This document shows positions 36,802 to 49,150 of a stretch of 64,000 nucleotides of DNA, one piece after another (the stretch's first letter is position 1; every line of letters begins with the position of its first letter). This stretch comes from Taudactylus pleione (taxonomy: Eukaryota > Chordata > Amphibia > Anura > Myobatrachidae), in contig JAUIMM010000484.1 of assembly GCA_031769625.1 (NCBI GenBank), positions 2,046,001-2,110,000 on the forward strand, given 5' to 3'. The notes beneath the pieces are model-generated. The model did not search any database. It was given only the letters and a program-made list of their open reading frames with translations, and was not told the origin of the DNA. The translations under genes were made by a program, and so were the position numbers.

Positions 36802-38282
36802 GGTAGGGTACGTGCGCTACTTGGGTGTGTGTGTGTATTGGTGGGGAGAGGGAGGAGGGAAAAAAAATGGGGGGAGGTTGGGGGAGCAGATGGCTGTGTG
36901 TTGTGGTAGAACAGAAATACTGGAGGCTGGATGGATGAAGAAACAAATACGTTTATTTGTATCTGTGTGCACATAGAGGGTGGTAGTTGCTCAGTAGGAG
37001 GCACAGTGCTCCTGGAAGATAAATGTCTCTTAGATGGTTTGTGGCAGCACACACTGCCCAGTTGGTGATTTGGGGTGACGGGCGTATCCACAGTGTGGGG
37101 AGTAGGGTCAACCCTTTCATGGGGCTCCTTGACATGCAGTCCTGACTACTGCATGCTTCCCTGCTGGACCTATGGTTGACAGACTTCTGAACTAGGATGC
37201 CCTGTTTGAGGTGATCATGGGTGCTCCCACTTTGCGGCGTCCTGCACTGGTGAGAATGGGTGCTGACCTACCAGTAAGTGCCCATGTCCGTTGGTGTGGG
37301 ATCAGTTCTTAAAGTCCAGTATGATGCCGCGGTGGGGGACGTGCACTGTTTCAGTGGCTCACGTCTGTGGGTGCAGTGCAGGTGCAGTGCAGCACACCTC
37401 CTTGAAGAAGGCACCTGTGCCGAAACGCTGGTCCCCACTCACACCAGCCTCTGCCAAGCGACAGCACTGCACGTGCTCATCACACCACCGCACGCAGCAC
37501 AGGTTTCACCTGCACTGCATTCACTGATGTGAGCCACTGAAACAGTGCACGTACCCCATCGCGGCATCATACTGGACTTTGAGAAGAACTGATCCCACAC
37601 CAACGGACATGGGCAGCTACCGGTAGGTCAGCACCTATTCTCACCAGTGCGGGACGCCACAAAGTGGAAGCACCCCTGATCACCTCAAACAAGGCATCCC
37701 AGTTCAAAAGTCTGTCGACCATAGGTCCAGCAGGGAAGCATGCAGTAGTCAGGACCGCATGTCAAGGAGCCCCCTAAAAGAGTTGACCCTACTCCCCACA
37801 CTGGATACGCCCTGTTACCCCAAATCACCAACAACTGGGCAGTGTGTGCTGACACGAACCATCTAAGAGACATTTATCTTCCAGAAGCACTGTGCCTCCT
37901 ACTGAGCAACTACCACCCTCTATGTGCACACACAGATACAAATAAACGTATTTGTTATTCATCCATCCAGCCTCCAGTATTTCTGTTCTACCACAACACA
38001 TCCACCACAACACACAGCCATCTGCTCCCCCGTTTTTTTCCCTCCTCTCCCCACCAATACACACACAACCAAGGAGCACACGTACCATCCAATCTTACCA
38101 AATCTATCCAATAGTAGGATCAGGTACCCCCTACTGTATGGTTCCCTACCATCCACACCTGGACCCCCTCTCCCCCTCCCTCTTTCTGTCCTCACACCTT
38201 CACCCCCCTCCACCATCCAACCCCCTATATCCCATACCACCACCACCCTGAAGCGCATCCTAAACCCAGTATTACCGCCTAT
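36802..38282. mobile_element. Large foldback element inserted in DIRS D
   Basis: The arms at about 36806-37385 and 37508-38090 are near-perfect inverses (for example gtgcactgtttcagtggctc against gagccactgaaacagtgcac). The loop 37386-37507 holds the hairpin GGCA-cctg-TGCC-GAAACG. The insertion is bracketed by GGTTCCAT at 36794-36801 and 38283-38290; DIRS pol reads on across the site once it is removed, so the 8-bp duplication is credible. About 190 bp on the right (38091-38282) have no mirror on the left. There is no long ORF. The class is unassigned; an 8-bp duplication suggests hAT, the loop motif suggests otherwise. Confidence 0.75.
37401..37428 (+). other. GAAGAAGG-hairpin-CGAAACG motif in foldback loop
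   Basis: TTGAAGAA is followed by the perfect 4-bp stem GGCA/TGCC with loop CCTG, then GAAACGCT. A similar layout is seen at 55904-55936 and, weakly, at 52635-52680. Confidence 0.6.
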
Positions 38283-38940
38283 GGTTCCATTCCAGGCCTC
38301 TGCAGAGGTTGATCCCCTCCAGGTGGAATGGACAACATCAATTAATAAGGTCCCAGATGATCTTTCTCACTCCAGAAGTTTGTCACTCCTGTGGTGGTTA
38401 AAGAAGGAGCATCTAAACAAGGGGTGCCCGTCCTGGATTCCAAAATGGATGCTACTCACCACAGATGCCAGTTTTCGAGGATGGGGGTCAGTGACAGGTC
38501 ATCACAGTATACAAAGCACTTGTCAGGGCACAGGGCCTGCTCCAGGACAGGCCTGTCGAGATCCAGTCCGACAACGTGACTACAGTGGCCTACCTCAATC
38601 ATCAGGGAGGCACAAGAAGTTATGCGGTTAAGAAGGAAGTGACATGTGGGCAGAATGTCATCTTCTGGTCATCTTGGCAATATTAATGCCAGGAGTACTC
38701 AAGTGGGTAGCAGACTTCCTAAGTCGCCAGGACATACACGCCGGAGAGTTGTTTCTCCATCCGGGAGTGTTTTAGCTCCTGGTAAACAAATGGGGTCTAC
38801 CAGAGATAGATCTCATGGCGTCATGCCACAACTACAAGATCCCTGGTGGCTTCGGCTTGGCCCAGACGTCATTGGTTTACCGACATACAGAATCTGTCAG
38901 TAGACAGACTGTATACTCTTTCGCTGTGGCAGGATCCCTG
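38283..38940 (+). pseudogene. DIRS D RNase H and pol C-terminus
   Basis: It resumes after the foldback with a match to the pol block before RNase H (38283-38400), then a WIPKWMLLTTDASFRGWGSV segment and a region equivalent to LMASCHNYKIPGGFG. Frameshifts and losses occur throughout. Confidence 0.65.
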
Positions 38941-39929
38941 TCGATATCCGGACTTGCCCCGTCTGACTTTGATGGTGTAGCTCTTGAATCTTCCATCTTA
39001 AAAGTGAAGGGACTATCTAGTTCTGTAATTCAGATGATGCTTAGGGCAAGGAAGCCTGCTTCTGCCCGCATCTATTACAGAGTTTGACATTCTTTTGGTC
39101 AATGGTGTTCCCATAAGGAATATGATCCTTAGGTGTTCATGATTTCCAGGATATTGGCTTTTCTGCAGGCAGGGTTAGAAAGTGGTCTCCGCCTGGCCGC
39201 TTTGAAAGTTTCTGCACTGTCAGTCTGGGTCCAGAAGACATTGCTTCATTACCATATGTTAGATTTTTTTTTTTTCCCAAGGAGTTCTGCGAGTTCAGCC
39301 TCCTTTTGTTCCACCAGTAACACCGTGGACTTTGTCTTTGGTTCTTAAGGGGCTACAAGTTTCCCCATTTTAACCTTTAGACTCTAGATTTGAAGTGGTT
39401 GACAGCAAAGACACTTTTTCTTCTTGCTATCGCTTCTGCTCGCAGTCTCATATTTGGCAGCGCTCTCTTGTCGCTCCCCATTTTTTATTTTACACCAAGA
39501 TAAAGCTGTTCTTCTTAAGCTGTCCACTTTTCATGTGAATGAAGAAATTGTTGTTCCAGCTTTTCAGGCTCCAGACCTTTCTGTAGATGAAGCCTCCCTG
39601 GATGTAGTTTGTGCTCTCTGTATTTATGTGAAGCGTACAAATTCAAAATCAGATTGTCTTTTTGTATTATACGGTTTTCACAAATGAGGATGGCCAGCTA
39701 ATAAGCAGACACGGGCGAGATGGCTATGCATGACTATCAGTTGTACACACAGGCTGATATTCCTGTCCCAAGCATGGTGACAGCACATTCTACTCGGTCT
39801 GTAGGGCCATCGTGGGCATTCAGTCGTGGTGCCTCTACTAGACAATTGTGCAAGGCTTCCACATGGTCTTCTGTCCACACTTTTCTTAGGTTTTATGCCT
39901 TTGATACTTTTGCTTCCCAGGATGCTTAA
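38940..39929 (+). pseudogene. DIRS D tyrosine recombinase, broken
   Basis: Pieces in order: VALESSILKVKGLSSSVIQM then ARKPASARIYYRV-stop (39087); ISRILAFLQAGLESGLRLAA; VNEEIVVPAFQAPDLSVDEA to VLYGFHK-stop (39687); and AHSTRSVGPSW with WSSVHTFLRFYAFDTFASQD-A-stop (39929). The H-x-x-R and Y motifs survive; several stops and frame changes separate them. Confidence 0.75.
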
Positions 39930-41299
39930 TTTGTGGGACAAGTTCACCTTTCTGCTCAGGAGTGTCCCTACCCTAGGGGAACTACTTTAGGACATCTCCA
40001 TGGTATCCCTATGGCTCCCTAAGAAGAAATATCTAGGTAAGTCTACAATAACTCTGTAACCCCTTTCTTCGAGGTCCATAGGGCACCCACCCTGATGCAC
40101 TTGGCTTCATTGGGTGATTTTCTTTCGGTCACAGATTCCCTCATCTTGTGTAAGTTTCTGGTGTATGATTGTTCTTCCTTCTCTTTCCTTCTCCTGCCTT
40201 TAGGCTTGTTAGCTAAACAGAAGTCCTATGGCTAGGGGTGGGGTATATATGGAGGAAGATCCAGGGCATTCTAGGAACCAAAGCTTTAACTGTTTGGTGC
40301 CTGGTTTTCCAACCATAATATCCCCCATGGTAACCCTTTGGACCTCAAAGAAAAGGAGTTATCTAGGTAAGTCTACCATAACTCTATATTTTGCCCTCTA
40401 CTGTATACCAGTCTGCCATAGTGTCATGTTCTTTCCAATATAACAGGCACAGAGACACGTTATCATATATGTCAGTCAGGTAATGGTGCATAATTGACAA
40501 GTTATTTCCCAAATGTGGATGTGTAAAGAAATTTTCAACATCCAAATATCTGCATGCCATTCATCCTAAGCATTCAATTCTAAATTACAAAAGTGTCCTT
40601 CCTCTTTATGATAGGTAACCTCTGTCTGGACCATTTAATTTCTGATTTTTTCAGGGTCCATAGGGAGACATTGGGGTGTAGGTGGGACCAGGAGGACCGC
40701 GGGATGCTCTGGTCCTTCTCCCTATACCCCGCCCACAGCCTGAGGGGACTTCAGTTCCATTGGTGTCTGGCAAGGAGCTGGACCACCATTCTATGGGGGC
40801 TGCCTTATGCAGCCCAAGCTTTTATTTTATTTCTAACAAAAAGGTGCGCAGCACTAGACTGTCCTTCGGATATCTGTGCTGCCACCCCTCCATGGTGATG
40901 TGATTACAAGCCTGTGCTAGGTACTACTGGCGGGGCTCCAAGGGAGACTAGCAAGCTCCCTGGACCTCCAGACTGCAGCCCGGAATCCAGGGGACAGGTA
41001 AGGTGGACCCACATAATAGTGCAGATGTGGACACTGGGGAGGCAGCCCACCACTTCACTAGACCACCAGGTCATTAACATACTGACACAGAGGTATAATT
41101 AAGGCCAGGAGACCCGGTGGTTAATGTCAGCCAGGGAAAAAGGCGCTCTTCGCCTCCCCCCCCTCTCAGATGTAGCACTTTTGCAACTAACTTGTGCCAT
41201 ATGTAGCGTTGCATACTACTTCGTGCTATGGCAGGCAGAGATAAGAATAATAAATAGCCTCAGGATCCTGCCTCTATTCTGTTCTGTTAACTCTACTCA

Positions 41300-42449
41300 A
41301 TGGGTTTGGCCCCAGGGGGCTTTATTCAGGATGGGCTTTGCACTAATTGCTACACAGTCCCTGGGCTGCCTTTTCACAAATGCTGGCAAAATTTTGGAAC
41401 AGAGAGAGAGGTCCCCGTAGTGGCTCCCCCTGTGGGATGGTCACAACTGGTACTCCTTGCAAATCCTTTGCCTCCCTCCCCAGGTAGACATGCTGTCTAC
41501 CTCAGACAGAGTTTGGCTACTACTTCTACAGCCTTGCAGCAACTGCTACACAAGGAAAAGCCTTTACTTACCAAACCCTCTAAACGAGCTCTGTTTTCCT
41601 CCCAGTCCACTCAATTATCTGATTCTGACATATTATCTGGGGAGGCGGAAGATGCAGACCTCTCTCACTCTGACTCCATCTACTGAGAAGAGGAGCCACC
41701 CTCTAAGCTAGATATACCTGCTGTTGTTAGAGCTGTAAAATCCATTTTACAATTTGAAGAGGATGAGCCCAATAAATTTTTTAAATGACAAACGGTAGTT
41801 TTACAGACCAGCTATCTGATCACATGAGTGAAGCATGGATCATGCCTGATAAAAGGTTTCAAATCCCAAAATGATTCAGTTCCTTGTACCCTCTTCCAGC
41901 TATTGATTGCACTAAATGGGAAGTTCCCTCAACGGTGGATTCTCATGTAACTCGTTTGGTTAAAAATGCCACATTATCCATTCACACTGCTAACTCCTTG
42001 AAGGAGACTACAGACAGACATCTAGAAGCTTGTCATAAATCTATTTAGTCTCTTACAGGAGCTATTACTCATCCTGCTAGGGCTACGGCCTGGGTGGCAA
42101 AAGCCCTAAATGAAACACTTCCCTCTGATGCTCCACGGGAACAACTCTCCTATGTATCTCACTTTAGGGATGCAGCCTCCTACTTAGGTGAGGCAAGATA
42201 TCTGCCACTTCGGTAGTGGCCCGCATTGTTTGGCTCTGTTCCTGGAAAGAAGATTCAGATTCAAAACGGGCTCTGGAGTCTCTTGCCTATTCGGGGGGCA
42301 TCCTATTTGCTCCAGAGCTAGATAAAATTTTGACTACCTTGGCGGCTAACAAGATGGCTTTCCTGCCCTCTGCATATAATACAAAGCCTTGGACGTCATC
42401 CTTTCGCCCTCAAGGAAAGGCCAAAGGTCAATCTTTTCCAAGGCACTAG
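41300..42449 (+). pseudogene. DIRS E gag-like ORF, broken
   Basis: Matches to the gag of C and G: acidic STQLSDSDILSGEAEDADL, DIPAVVRAVKSILQFEEDEP, a VDSHVTRLV-type segment near 41940-41970, then MARIVWLCSWKEDSDSKRAL with GILFAPELDKILTTLAANKM ending 42449. Stops and shifts separate them. Confidence 0.65.
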
Positions 42450-44340
42450 ACATCAGCCAAGGCCTCCAAGCCTAGGGCCGAACAGGCCTGGGCTACAGAC
42501 AAGCCTGACAGGGCGAGCCTCTCCCTGGGGGCTCCCAGGGTAGGAGGCCGACTACTTCAATTTGCCCAGGTTTGGCATCAGACCACGTCAGATGCCTGGG
42601 TAGGAGAAGTGGTCTCCCACGGATACACCCTCTACTTCCTGAGGTGACTCCTGCAACAGTTCCTCCATTGGACTCAACCAAGGCCCTGCTGCTCCACAAA
42701 GCCATTAAGTCCTTACTGAATTCAGAAGTAACAGTTCGGGATCCCTCCTTACAATGGGGCAAGGGCTATTATTCTACCCTTTTCTTAGGCCTATCCTCAA
42801 TCTCAGATCTCTGAACAAGTTTATAGGGGTGCCCAAGTTTTGTATGGAAACTCTCTGTTCTATTATCCTAGCTATGGAGCCTGGAGATTTTATGGTTTCC
42901 CTGGACATTCAGGACGCTTATCTACATGTGCCTATAGCGCCTTCTCATCAACAATATCTCCAGTTTGCTACACTGCAGCAACATTACCTACATTACCAAT
43001 TTCAGGCTCTACCATTTGGCCTCTCAACGGCCCCTCTGGTTTTTACCAAGATCATGGCAGTCATTTAGTTTAGGCCTCACTTAGTTGTCAAGGGATCAGA
43101 CTGCTCCCATACTTGGATGATCTTTTGCTGTTGGCAAGCTCCCCAGAGACTCTTCAACGCCATCTGCAGGTAACCATTACCTTTCTACACATGCACAGTT
43201 GGCTGATCAACTGGAAGAAGTCTTCCCTGACACCCTCTCAAAGGATGGTATATTTGGGAGCCCTCCTGGACTCTCGAGTTCAGAGAATCTTCCTGACGGC
43301 ATACAAGATTTCAGTGATACAGTACAGACTACACAGACTGCTTCACAGTTACAGATTGTCGATTCACTCTGCAATGTAGGCCTTGGAATCAATGGTATCC
43401 ACCTCCAACATGGTGGAGTTAGCCCAGTTTCACTCCAGGCCCCTACAACACCGGATTCCCTCCAGGTGTAACGGACTACCTCATCTGCTCAGATCCCAGA
43501 CAATGAGCCTCCTCCCAGAGGTTCTCCTGTCCCTAGCCTGGTGGCTACAGACTCACCATTTGAACCAGGGTCATCCCTTTTGGATCCCGGATTGGGCTCT
43601 CCTCAACACGGATGCAAGCCTCCAAGGGTGGGGCACAGTAAATGACCATCACTCCTTCCAGGGCCAATGGTCCCCAATCGAGTCAATGTTGCCAATCAAC
43701 ATCCTGGAACTTCGAGCCATATACAGAGCTCTGGCTCAGAATATTCTGAAAAACAGGCCAGTACAAGTACAGTCCAACAACGCCACGGCTGCGGTCTACC
43801 TCAATCATCAAGGGGGCACTCGAAGTCAATCAGCAATGACGGAGGTGTGCCACATTCTAACATGGGCCGAATGCAATCTCCCAGCCATCTCCGCAGTGTT
43901 CATCCTGGGGATTCTCAATTTGGAAGCGGATTTCCTCAGCTGTCAAGACGTGCATGTAGGAGAATGGTCTCTAGACCCAGAAGTCTTTCAGCTTCTGGTG
44001 GACAAATGGGGTCTTCCAGAAGTGGATCTCATGGCCTCAAGACTAACAACAAACTTTCAGTTTATGGAGCAAGAACAAAGGACCCCGATATGGCCTTTAT
44101 AGACGCCTTGTCGGTGACATGGACTTTCCAGTTGGCATATCTCTTCCAATATCCCTACTTCCTCAAGTGCTTCGGAAATTCAGACAGGAAGGAGTCCCTT
44201 TAATAGCTCCGGCTTGGCCCAGGCGTCATTGGTACTCGGATATTCTAAGACTCTCCATAGTCGTTCCTCTTCAATTTCCTCTACGAGTAGACCTCTTGTC
44301 TCAGGGTCCCTGTCTACATCCGGTCCTAGCCCATCTTTAA
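42450..44340 (+). pseudogene. DIRS E reverse transcriptase-RNase H
   Basis: RT: LNLRSLNKFIGVPKFCMETL, MVSLDIQDAYLHVPIAPSHQ, then after a TAG a YLDD box at 43110-43121 (MDDLLLLASSPETLQRHLQ) and SLTPSQRMVYLGALLDSRVQ. RNase H lies in one open frame of 239 codons (43383-44102): WIPDWALLNTDASLQGWGTV, NILELRAIYRALAQN and QVQSNNATAAVYLNHQGG. The usual Asp of QSDN is Asn here, so RNase H is probably inactive. The following block is WGLPEVDLMAS. Confidence 0.8.
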
Positions 44341-44344
44341 CAGC

Positions 44345-45299
44345 TTGGCTCTTGAGACTTCCCTCCTAACGGCTAAGGGATTTTCTAGCTCTGTGGTCCA
44401 GACCATGCTTAGAGCACGTAAACCGGCCTCAGCTAGGATTTACCACAGAATTTGGCATTTATATTTCCAATGGTGTGTTACTCAAAACTATGACTCTCGG
44501 GTCTTTAGAGTTTCTCAAATTCTTGCCTTTCTTCAGGCTGGACTGGATCTATGCCTCTGTCTAGCATCTCTCAAAGTGCAAGTTTCCACTTTGTCTATCT
44601 GGTTTCAATGCAAGATTGCCTCTATGCCAGATATCCACACCTTCATGCAAGGTGTTCTACAACCTCCTTTTGTCCCTCCTGTGGCTCCATGGGATATGTC
44701 AGTGGTGCTCAAAGCACTTCAGGAACCTCCATTTGAACCTCTGGAATCGGTTGATATCAAATGGCTCACTATGAAGACTCTGTTTCTTCTGGCTATAGCA
44801 TCTGCCCGTAGGGTATCAGAATTAGGGGCGCTTTCATGCCACTCCCCCTTTTGATATTTCATCAGGATAGGGCTGTTCTTCGAACTCGCCCAGGCTTCCT
44901 TCCTAAGGTAGTTTCTCACTTCCACCTGAATACATGTGGTTCCGGCCTGTAATTCACCAGGCCTCTTGGCAGGTGAGGCCTCTTTGGATGTGGTCCATGA
45001 TCTAAAGATCTATGTGGACATTAGACTCCCTCTTTGTTCTATATGAATTCCTCAAGAAGGAATGGCCAGCTAACAAACAGACTCTGGCCAAATAGAGTCG
45101 TATGACTATCTCACAGGCTTACATGCAGATGGGCCTTCCTGTGCCGATTACAGTCTCTGCTCATGCTACTCGCTCTGTAGGTCCCTTGGAGGCAGCCCAG
45201 CGTGGCGCCTCGGCTGAACAGCTATGCAAGATGACTACCTGGTCTTCTGGCCACACCTTTCTTAGATTTTATGCCTTTGATTCATTTGCCTCTCAGTAG
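44345..45299 (+). pseudogene. DIRS E tyrosine recombinase, broken
   Basis: A 169-codon open part (44345-44854) covers the core-binding domain and the first catalytic Arg (LLAIASARRVSELGALS). A stop at 44852-44854 and small deletions follow. A last piece (45102-45299) has AHATRSVGPLEAAQRGASAE and HTFLRFYAFDSFASQ-stop, with H-x-x-R and Tyr kept. A single stop plus deletions inactivate it. Confidence 0.75.
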
Positions 45300-45760
45300 A
45301 ACCCTACGCCCGAAGGAAGCATCCTATCAGCTCATGAGCATTCCCACCCTTGTACAACTGCTTTGGGACATCCCCAATGTCTTCATGTGGAACCCTATGA
45401 ATCCTGAAGGAGAAAATTTTAGTTATTTTTAAAACTTAAACGCTATTTCTTCGAAGGCCGTAGGGTCCACAGGGCACTCGCTCTGACCCACCTGGCTTCT
45501 ATGGATTTTTTTCTCCTGGTCACTTGTTTTCTTCTCTGTGTGAGAGTGTGATTCTTCAGTGTGCCAGTCTACCTTCTATCCTGTCCTGTTAACAAAACTG
45601 AAGTGCCCTCAGGCTGTGGACGGGGTATAAGGGGGAAGGACCAGAGCATCCTGGGATTGAAAAGCTTTAATGTTGGTGTCCAGTCCTCCAGGTCCCACCT
45701 AATATCTCCCTATGGACTTTGAAGAAAGAGAGTTAACAAAGGTAAATTACTCTCATTTTT

Positions 45761-47114
45761 TCTGTGCCTTATGTAGCAGGGGATTACAGACTTCCCATCT
45801 ATTGCTAGAAGTTCTTTGTCACTCTTGACAAAACGTCAAAAATTATTGAATAATCTAGTTAAAGGACAAGCAGTGGTTGGATGGGGCAGAACGTACTTTC
45901 AAAAGTAAAGTTTCCACTGTGGGCATCATTTGTAATACCTTGGATGTCCTTCAAAGTTTTCTAGGAATATCCAAGATTACATAACTTTGATTATGGAAGG
46001 CCATTTATAAGGGCAAGGAACATTGTGGCTTGTCCTCTAGGTAGAGTTGTATAGAAAAAGCCATATTTGAAACTAGCAAATAGAAGAGAAAGTTAAAATG
46101 AGCAAAAGAACACAGATTTTGGATAATGTATGACTAGTAAGGAGTCTAAAGACCCTTATACATCTGTGATGGATTGGGCCAATTCCTTGATCACCAGACG
46201 CTGGGGTTGGGGCATCTGATCAAAATTGAATTGGGATTGGCAAATCATTATGAACTTCTTAGATTCCCGACAGATCGGTGATCATCGATGGCCACTTAAC
46301 GTTGGTTCTGGTCCGATAGGGGAAACAGTCTGCAGATGTATAGGGCACTTTAGGCAATAATTTACTAAGCGTTTGTTTTGGGTTTAAATACTCCCAGTAC
46401 TTTCTTATGCCTCCTAAGAGCCTTCTGCAAATGAAATTGTCAGCTTTTTGGGGGTCCAAAAAGGTCATTCCACTTTTTCATGCACATCTCTCACATGGCA
46501 TTTGGCAGACAAATCGCAAACCCCCACTGCGAGTACCGTGAATAGGCATTTTTAATTGGATTGGAGAATTCTCGGCTGTGCATATTTGTGAGAACTCTAC
46601 GAGTTTCATGAAACAAACTTGCAACTTGCACCTAATTGGATTGACCCCTTGGTGTTTACAAAATATTATTTTCACATAACCAATAAATAAACAAATATTG
46701 TAATGGTAAGTATGCTGAAATGTAAACTTATGTCAGCAAATAAGTGGACATTATCGTTTCCTTTTAGGAATTGAGGCTGGGGATGGGTCCTCAGGTTTTG
46801 TGTGTGTGGGTCCTCTGCTCCTCCTCTCCCCCTCCATCTAAATGAACAACAAAAGACAGATAAGACATACAAACACTGAAAAATAAAACCTACACTAACA
46901 CTACACACCACAGGCACACACATATAACACTGACAAATAAGACAAATAGAAAATGACAACGCTACTTTAAGAAATTGCAGTAACACTTGTCAAACGTCTC
47001 TGTGTGTGGTATGTTCTACCCTATAGAAAGCCACCAGGAAGTGTTAGGCTGGGTACACACTAGACCAGTGGTTCTCAAACTCGGTCCTCAGGACACCACA
47101 CAGTTCACGTTTTC
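45761..47114. other. Intergenic spacer between DIRS E and F
   Basis: No gene is supported. It contains old repeat-like stretches (near 46140-46330, cgatcat/gatggcc-rich) and a purine-pyrimidine mixed tract near 46860-46960. Towards the end is a fragment of the palindromic hAT MITE type (tggttctcaaactcggtcc at about 47069). Confidence 0.5.
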
Positions 47115-47582
47115 CTGGATGCTCTTCCTTATTCAGGGGACATTCTCTTTGGTCCAGATTTGGACAAGATCGTGGCGGCGTCCTAGTCTGTCTTCCTCCC
47201 TTCTGTGGCAGCTCCTAGGTTGCAAACATCTAATTTTCTCTCCTTTTGTCTGCAGGGAAAAGCAATGGGCAAGCCTTTCCTGGGGTTCCAGGGTTACTTA
47301 TGCAAGGGTTCCAAGTCCCGAGCTAAACGGCTCTGGTCTACCAGACGCCCTGCGACCAAGCCTGCCAAATGACAGGCGGATCCCAGCGTGGGAGGCAGAC
47401 TTCTGTTTTTCTCCAAGACCTGGATAGCGACCACATTGGATGCCCGGGTACAAGCTATTGTCTCCCTGGCCATGCCCTAATCTTTTGGGAGTGGCCTCCG
47501 AACCAATTTTTTTCTGCAGGCTTTATGATGATTCCAGGCAAAGCAGAAGTTCTGCAGGAGTCATAAAGTAATTGTTCCAGTT

Positions 47583-49150
47583 CATCAAAGTTCAATTTTA
47601 CTTTTGTTGTGATGTTCGATTTAACTCACCTCAAATCGAAAATACAAATCCCACATTTACTAAACTTTGATTTTAAAAGCATTTTCTAAATCGAATTCGA
47701 TTTGGTGCGGTTTAGAACAGTGATTTGCTGTTTGACTTGGCATGTTGTTCATGTACAAATTAAAGAGCAAATCCCACTTCAAAACAAACTTCAAGCCCCG
47801 ACTCAATAGAACTGCTTCATGCTTTCATTTTCAGCATGAGCATTTAGTTTTCACACAGATACATGCATACATCAGTGAGATGCATGCATGTATCTTACTG
47901 TAAAAAGCTTGGAAAGAGTTAACATTAAAAAAAAAGGACATGGGGTCCCCCTCTAAAACAGAACCAGCACCAGACTTTTCATAGCCAGTCCTGGTTGTGT
48001 AAGTACAGGGAAAAAATTGCGTAGGGTTCCCCCTGTACTTAGCATAACCATTTCTAGCAGGGGGCTGATGCCACAGCCAGGGGAGCCCTTTCACCGGGTC
48101 CCCCAGCCGAAGCATCAGCCCTGACCACTAGTCAGCCCAGGGCAGGGATCTCTGGGACCCCAATAAAGGGGTCCTCCTCTCCAGGGCACCCCTGGCCTAG
48201 GCTGGTAGCCCGAGGGTTATCGCTGCCACCACTGGGCAGTGGGTTGATAGTGTAGGTCTAGTGTAAAAAAAATAAGAGTATAAACATTGTCTTTACAGTA
48301 GAACTGCAGGTCCCAGCAAGCCTCCCCCACATGCTGGTACTTGGAGAACCACAAGTACAAGCATGCAGAGCATTAAGCGCCCACTGGTACCTGTAGTTCA
48401 CTTGTAAAAAAATGTTTAAATAAACACAATACACACACACACCAAGATCCCTGGCCTGGGCTGACTAGCGGTCAGGGCTGATGCTTTGGCTGAGGGGCCT
48501 GGTGAAAGAGCTCATCTGACTCTGGCATCAGCCCCCTGCAAGAAAGTGTCCAGTGCTAGTTCTGGAGATTACAGGGGAACCCTTCGCATTTTTTCCCCTG
48601 TAATTCCAGAACCAGGACAGTATCAGAGCCCAGTGCTGGTTGTGCTAAGTACAGGGGGAACCCTACACAATTTTTCCTCTGTACTTACACAACCAGGACT
48701 GGCTATGAAAAGTCTGGGGCTGGTTCTGTTTTAGGGGGGGACCCCACGTAATTTAAAAAAAAAATGTAACTCTTTCTAAGTTTTTTACAGTAAGATACAT
48801 GCATGCATCTCACTGATGCATGTATCTGTGTCAATCCGACCTGCTCATGCTAAAATCGAAAGCATGAAGCATTTCTGTTCATTTGGGAATTTTGTGTTCG
48901 ATTTTGCGTTCGATATCAAATAGAATAATAGTAAATGAGGGATTTGTGTGTTGGTCTATGTAAAAGCACTGATATTTTTCCAAGGTTCGATTTTGAGTGG
49001 GATTTGAGTGAAATTCAGTTTTATGTTCAATTTTACATTCGATTTTGCCTTTAGTAAATCTCCAACTGCAAAATCGAATGAAAATCGAATGCAAATTGCA
49101 TGTCAAATCACACAAAAAAACTAATTGAACTTTAGTAAATTTACCCCTAG
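47583..49150. repeat. Foldback element inserted in DIRS F
   Basis: Arms at about 47583-48240 and 48430-49150 mirror each other: aagttcaattttac near the left end against taattgaactttag near the right, tacatgcatacatcagtgag against ctcactgatgcatgtatc, and catagccagtcctggttgtg against cacaaccaggactggctatg. The outermost ctaggggtaaatttac of the right arm has no left counterpart, so the left end is clipped. There is no ORF. Confidence 0.75.

Larger units (their letters stand above)
34035..40391 (+). mobile_element. DIRS copy D, complete ends, two nested insertions
   Basis: Left ITR at about 34038-34190 (ACAGTTAAAGCTTTT core at 34097), right ITR at about 40200-40345, ICR about 39990-40090, terminal hairpin about 40355-40385 (GAGTTAT, GGTA, TACC, ATAACTC). 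The coding part is decayed. A Tc1 fragment (34965-35582) interrupts the 5' part and a foldback element (36802-38282) interrupts pol. Without these the element would be about 4.3 kb, close to the others once its deletions are counted. Confidence 0.85.
40645..45760 (+). mobile_element. DIRS copy E, complete ends
   Basis: A 5.1-kb element. Left ITR about 40650-40756; right ITR about 45594-45716; ICR about 45375-45480. Compared with the right ITR, the left ITR has lost about 27 bp that include the TTAAAGCTTTT core. The leader keeps the donor GGGGACAG/GTAAG at 40998. Gag, RT-RNase H and recombinase remnants are in the usual order on the + strand. It lies only about 250 bp from the end of D. Confidence 0.85.

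Noticed and set aside
37401..37428. A canonical hammerhead ribozyme
   Set aside because: Only a core resemblance is seen. The first C is replaced, an extra A precedes stem II, and stems I and III with the cleavage site cannot be drawn. Kept as an observation only.
46259..46986. Possible genes between DIRS E and F on the - strand
   Set aside because: The frames are short and unconserved, and one (46672-46986) is Cys/Val/Leu-rich from a purine-pyrimidine mixed tract. No splice or start context supports a gene.
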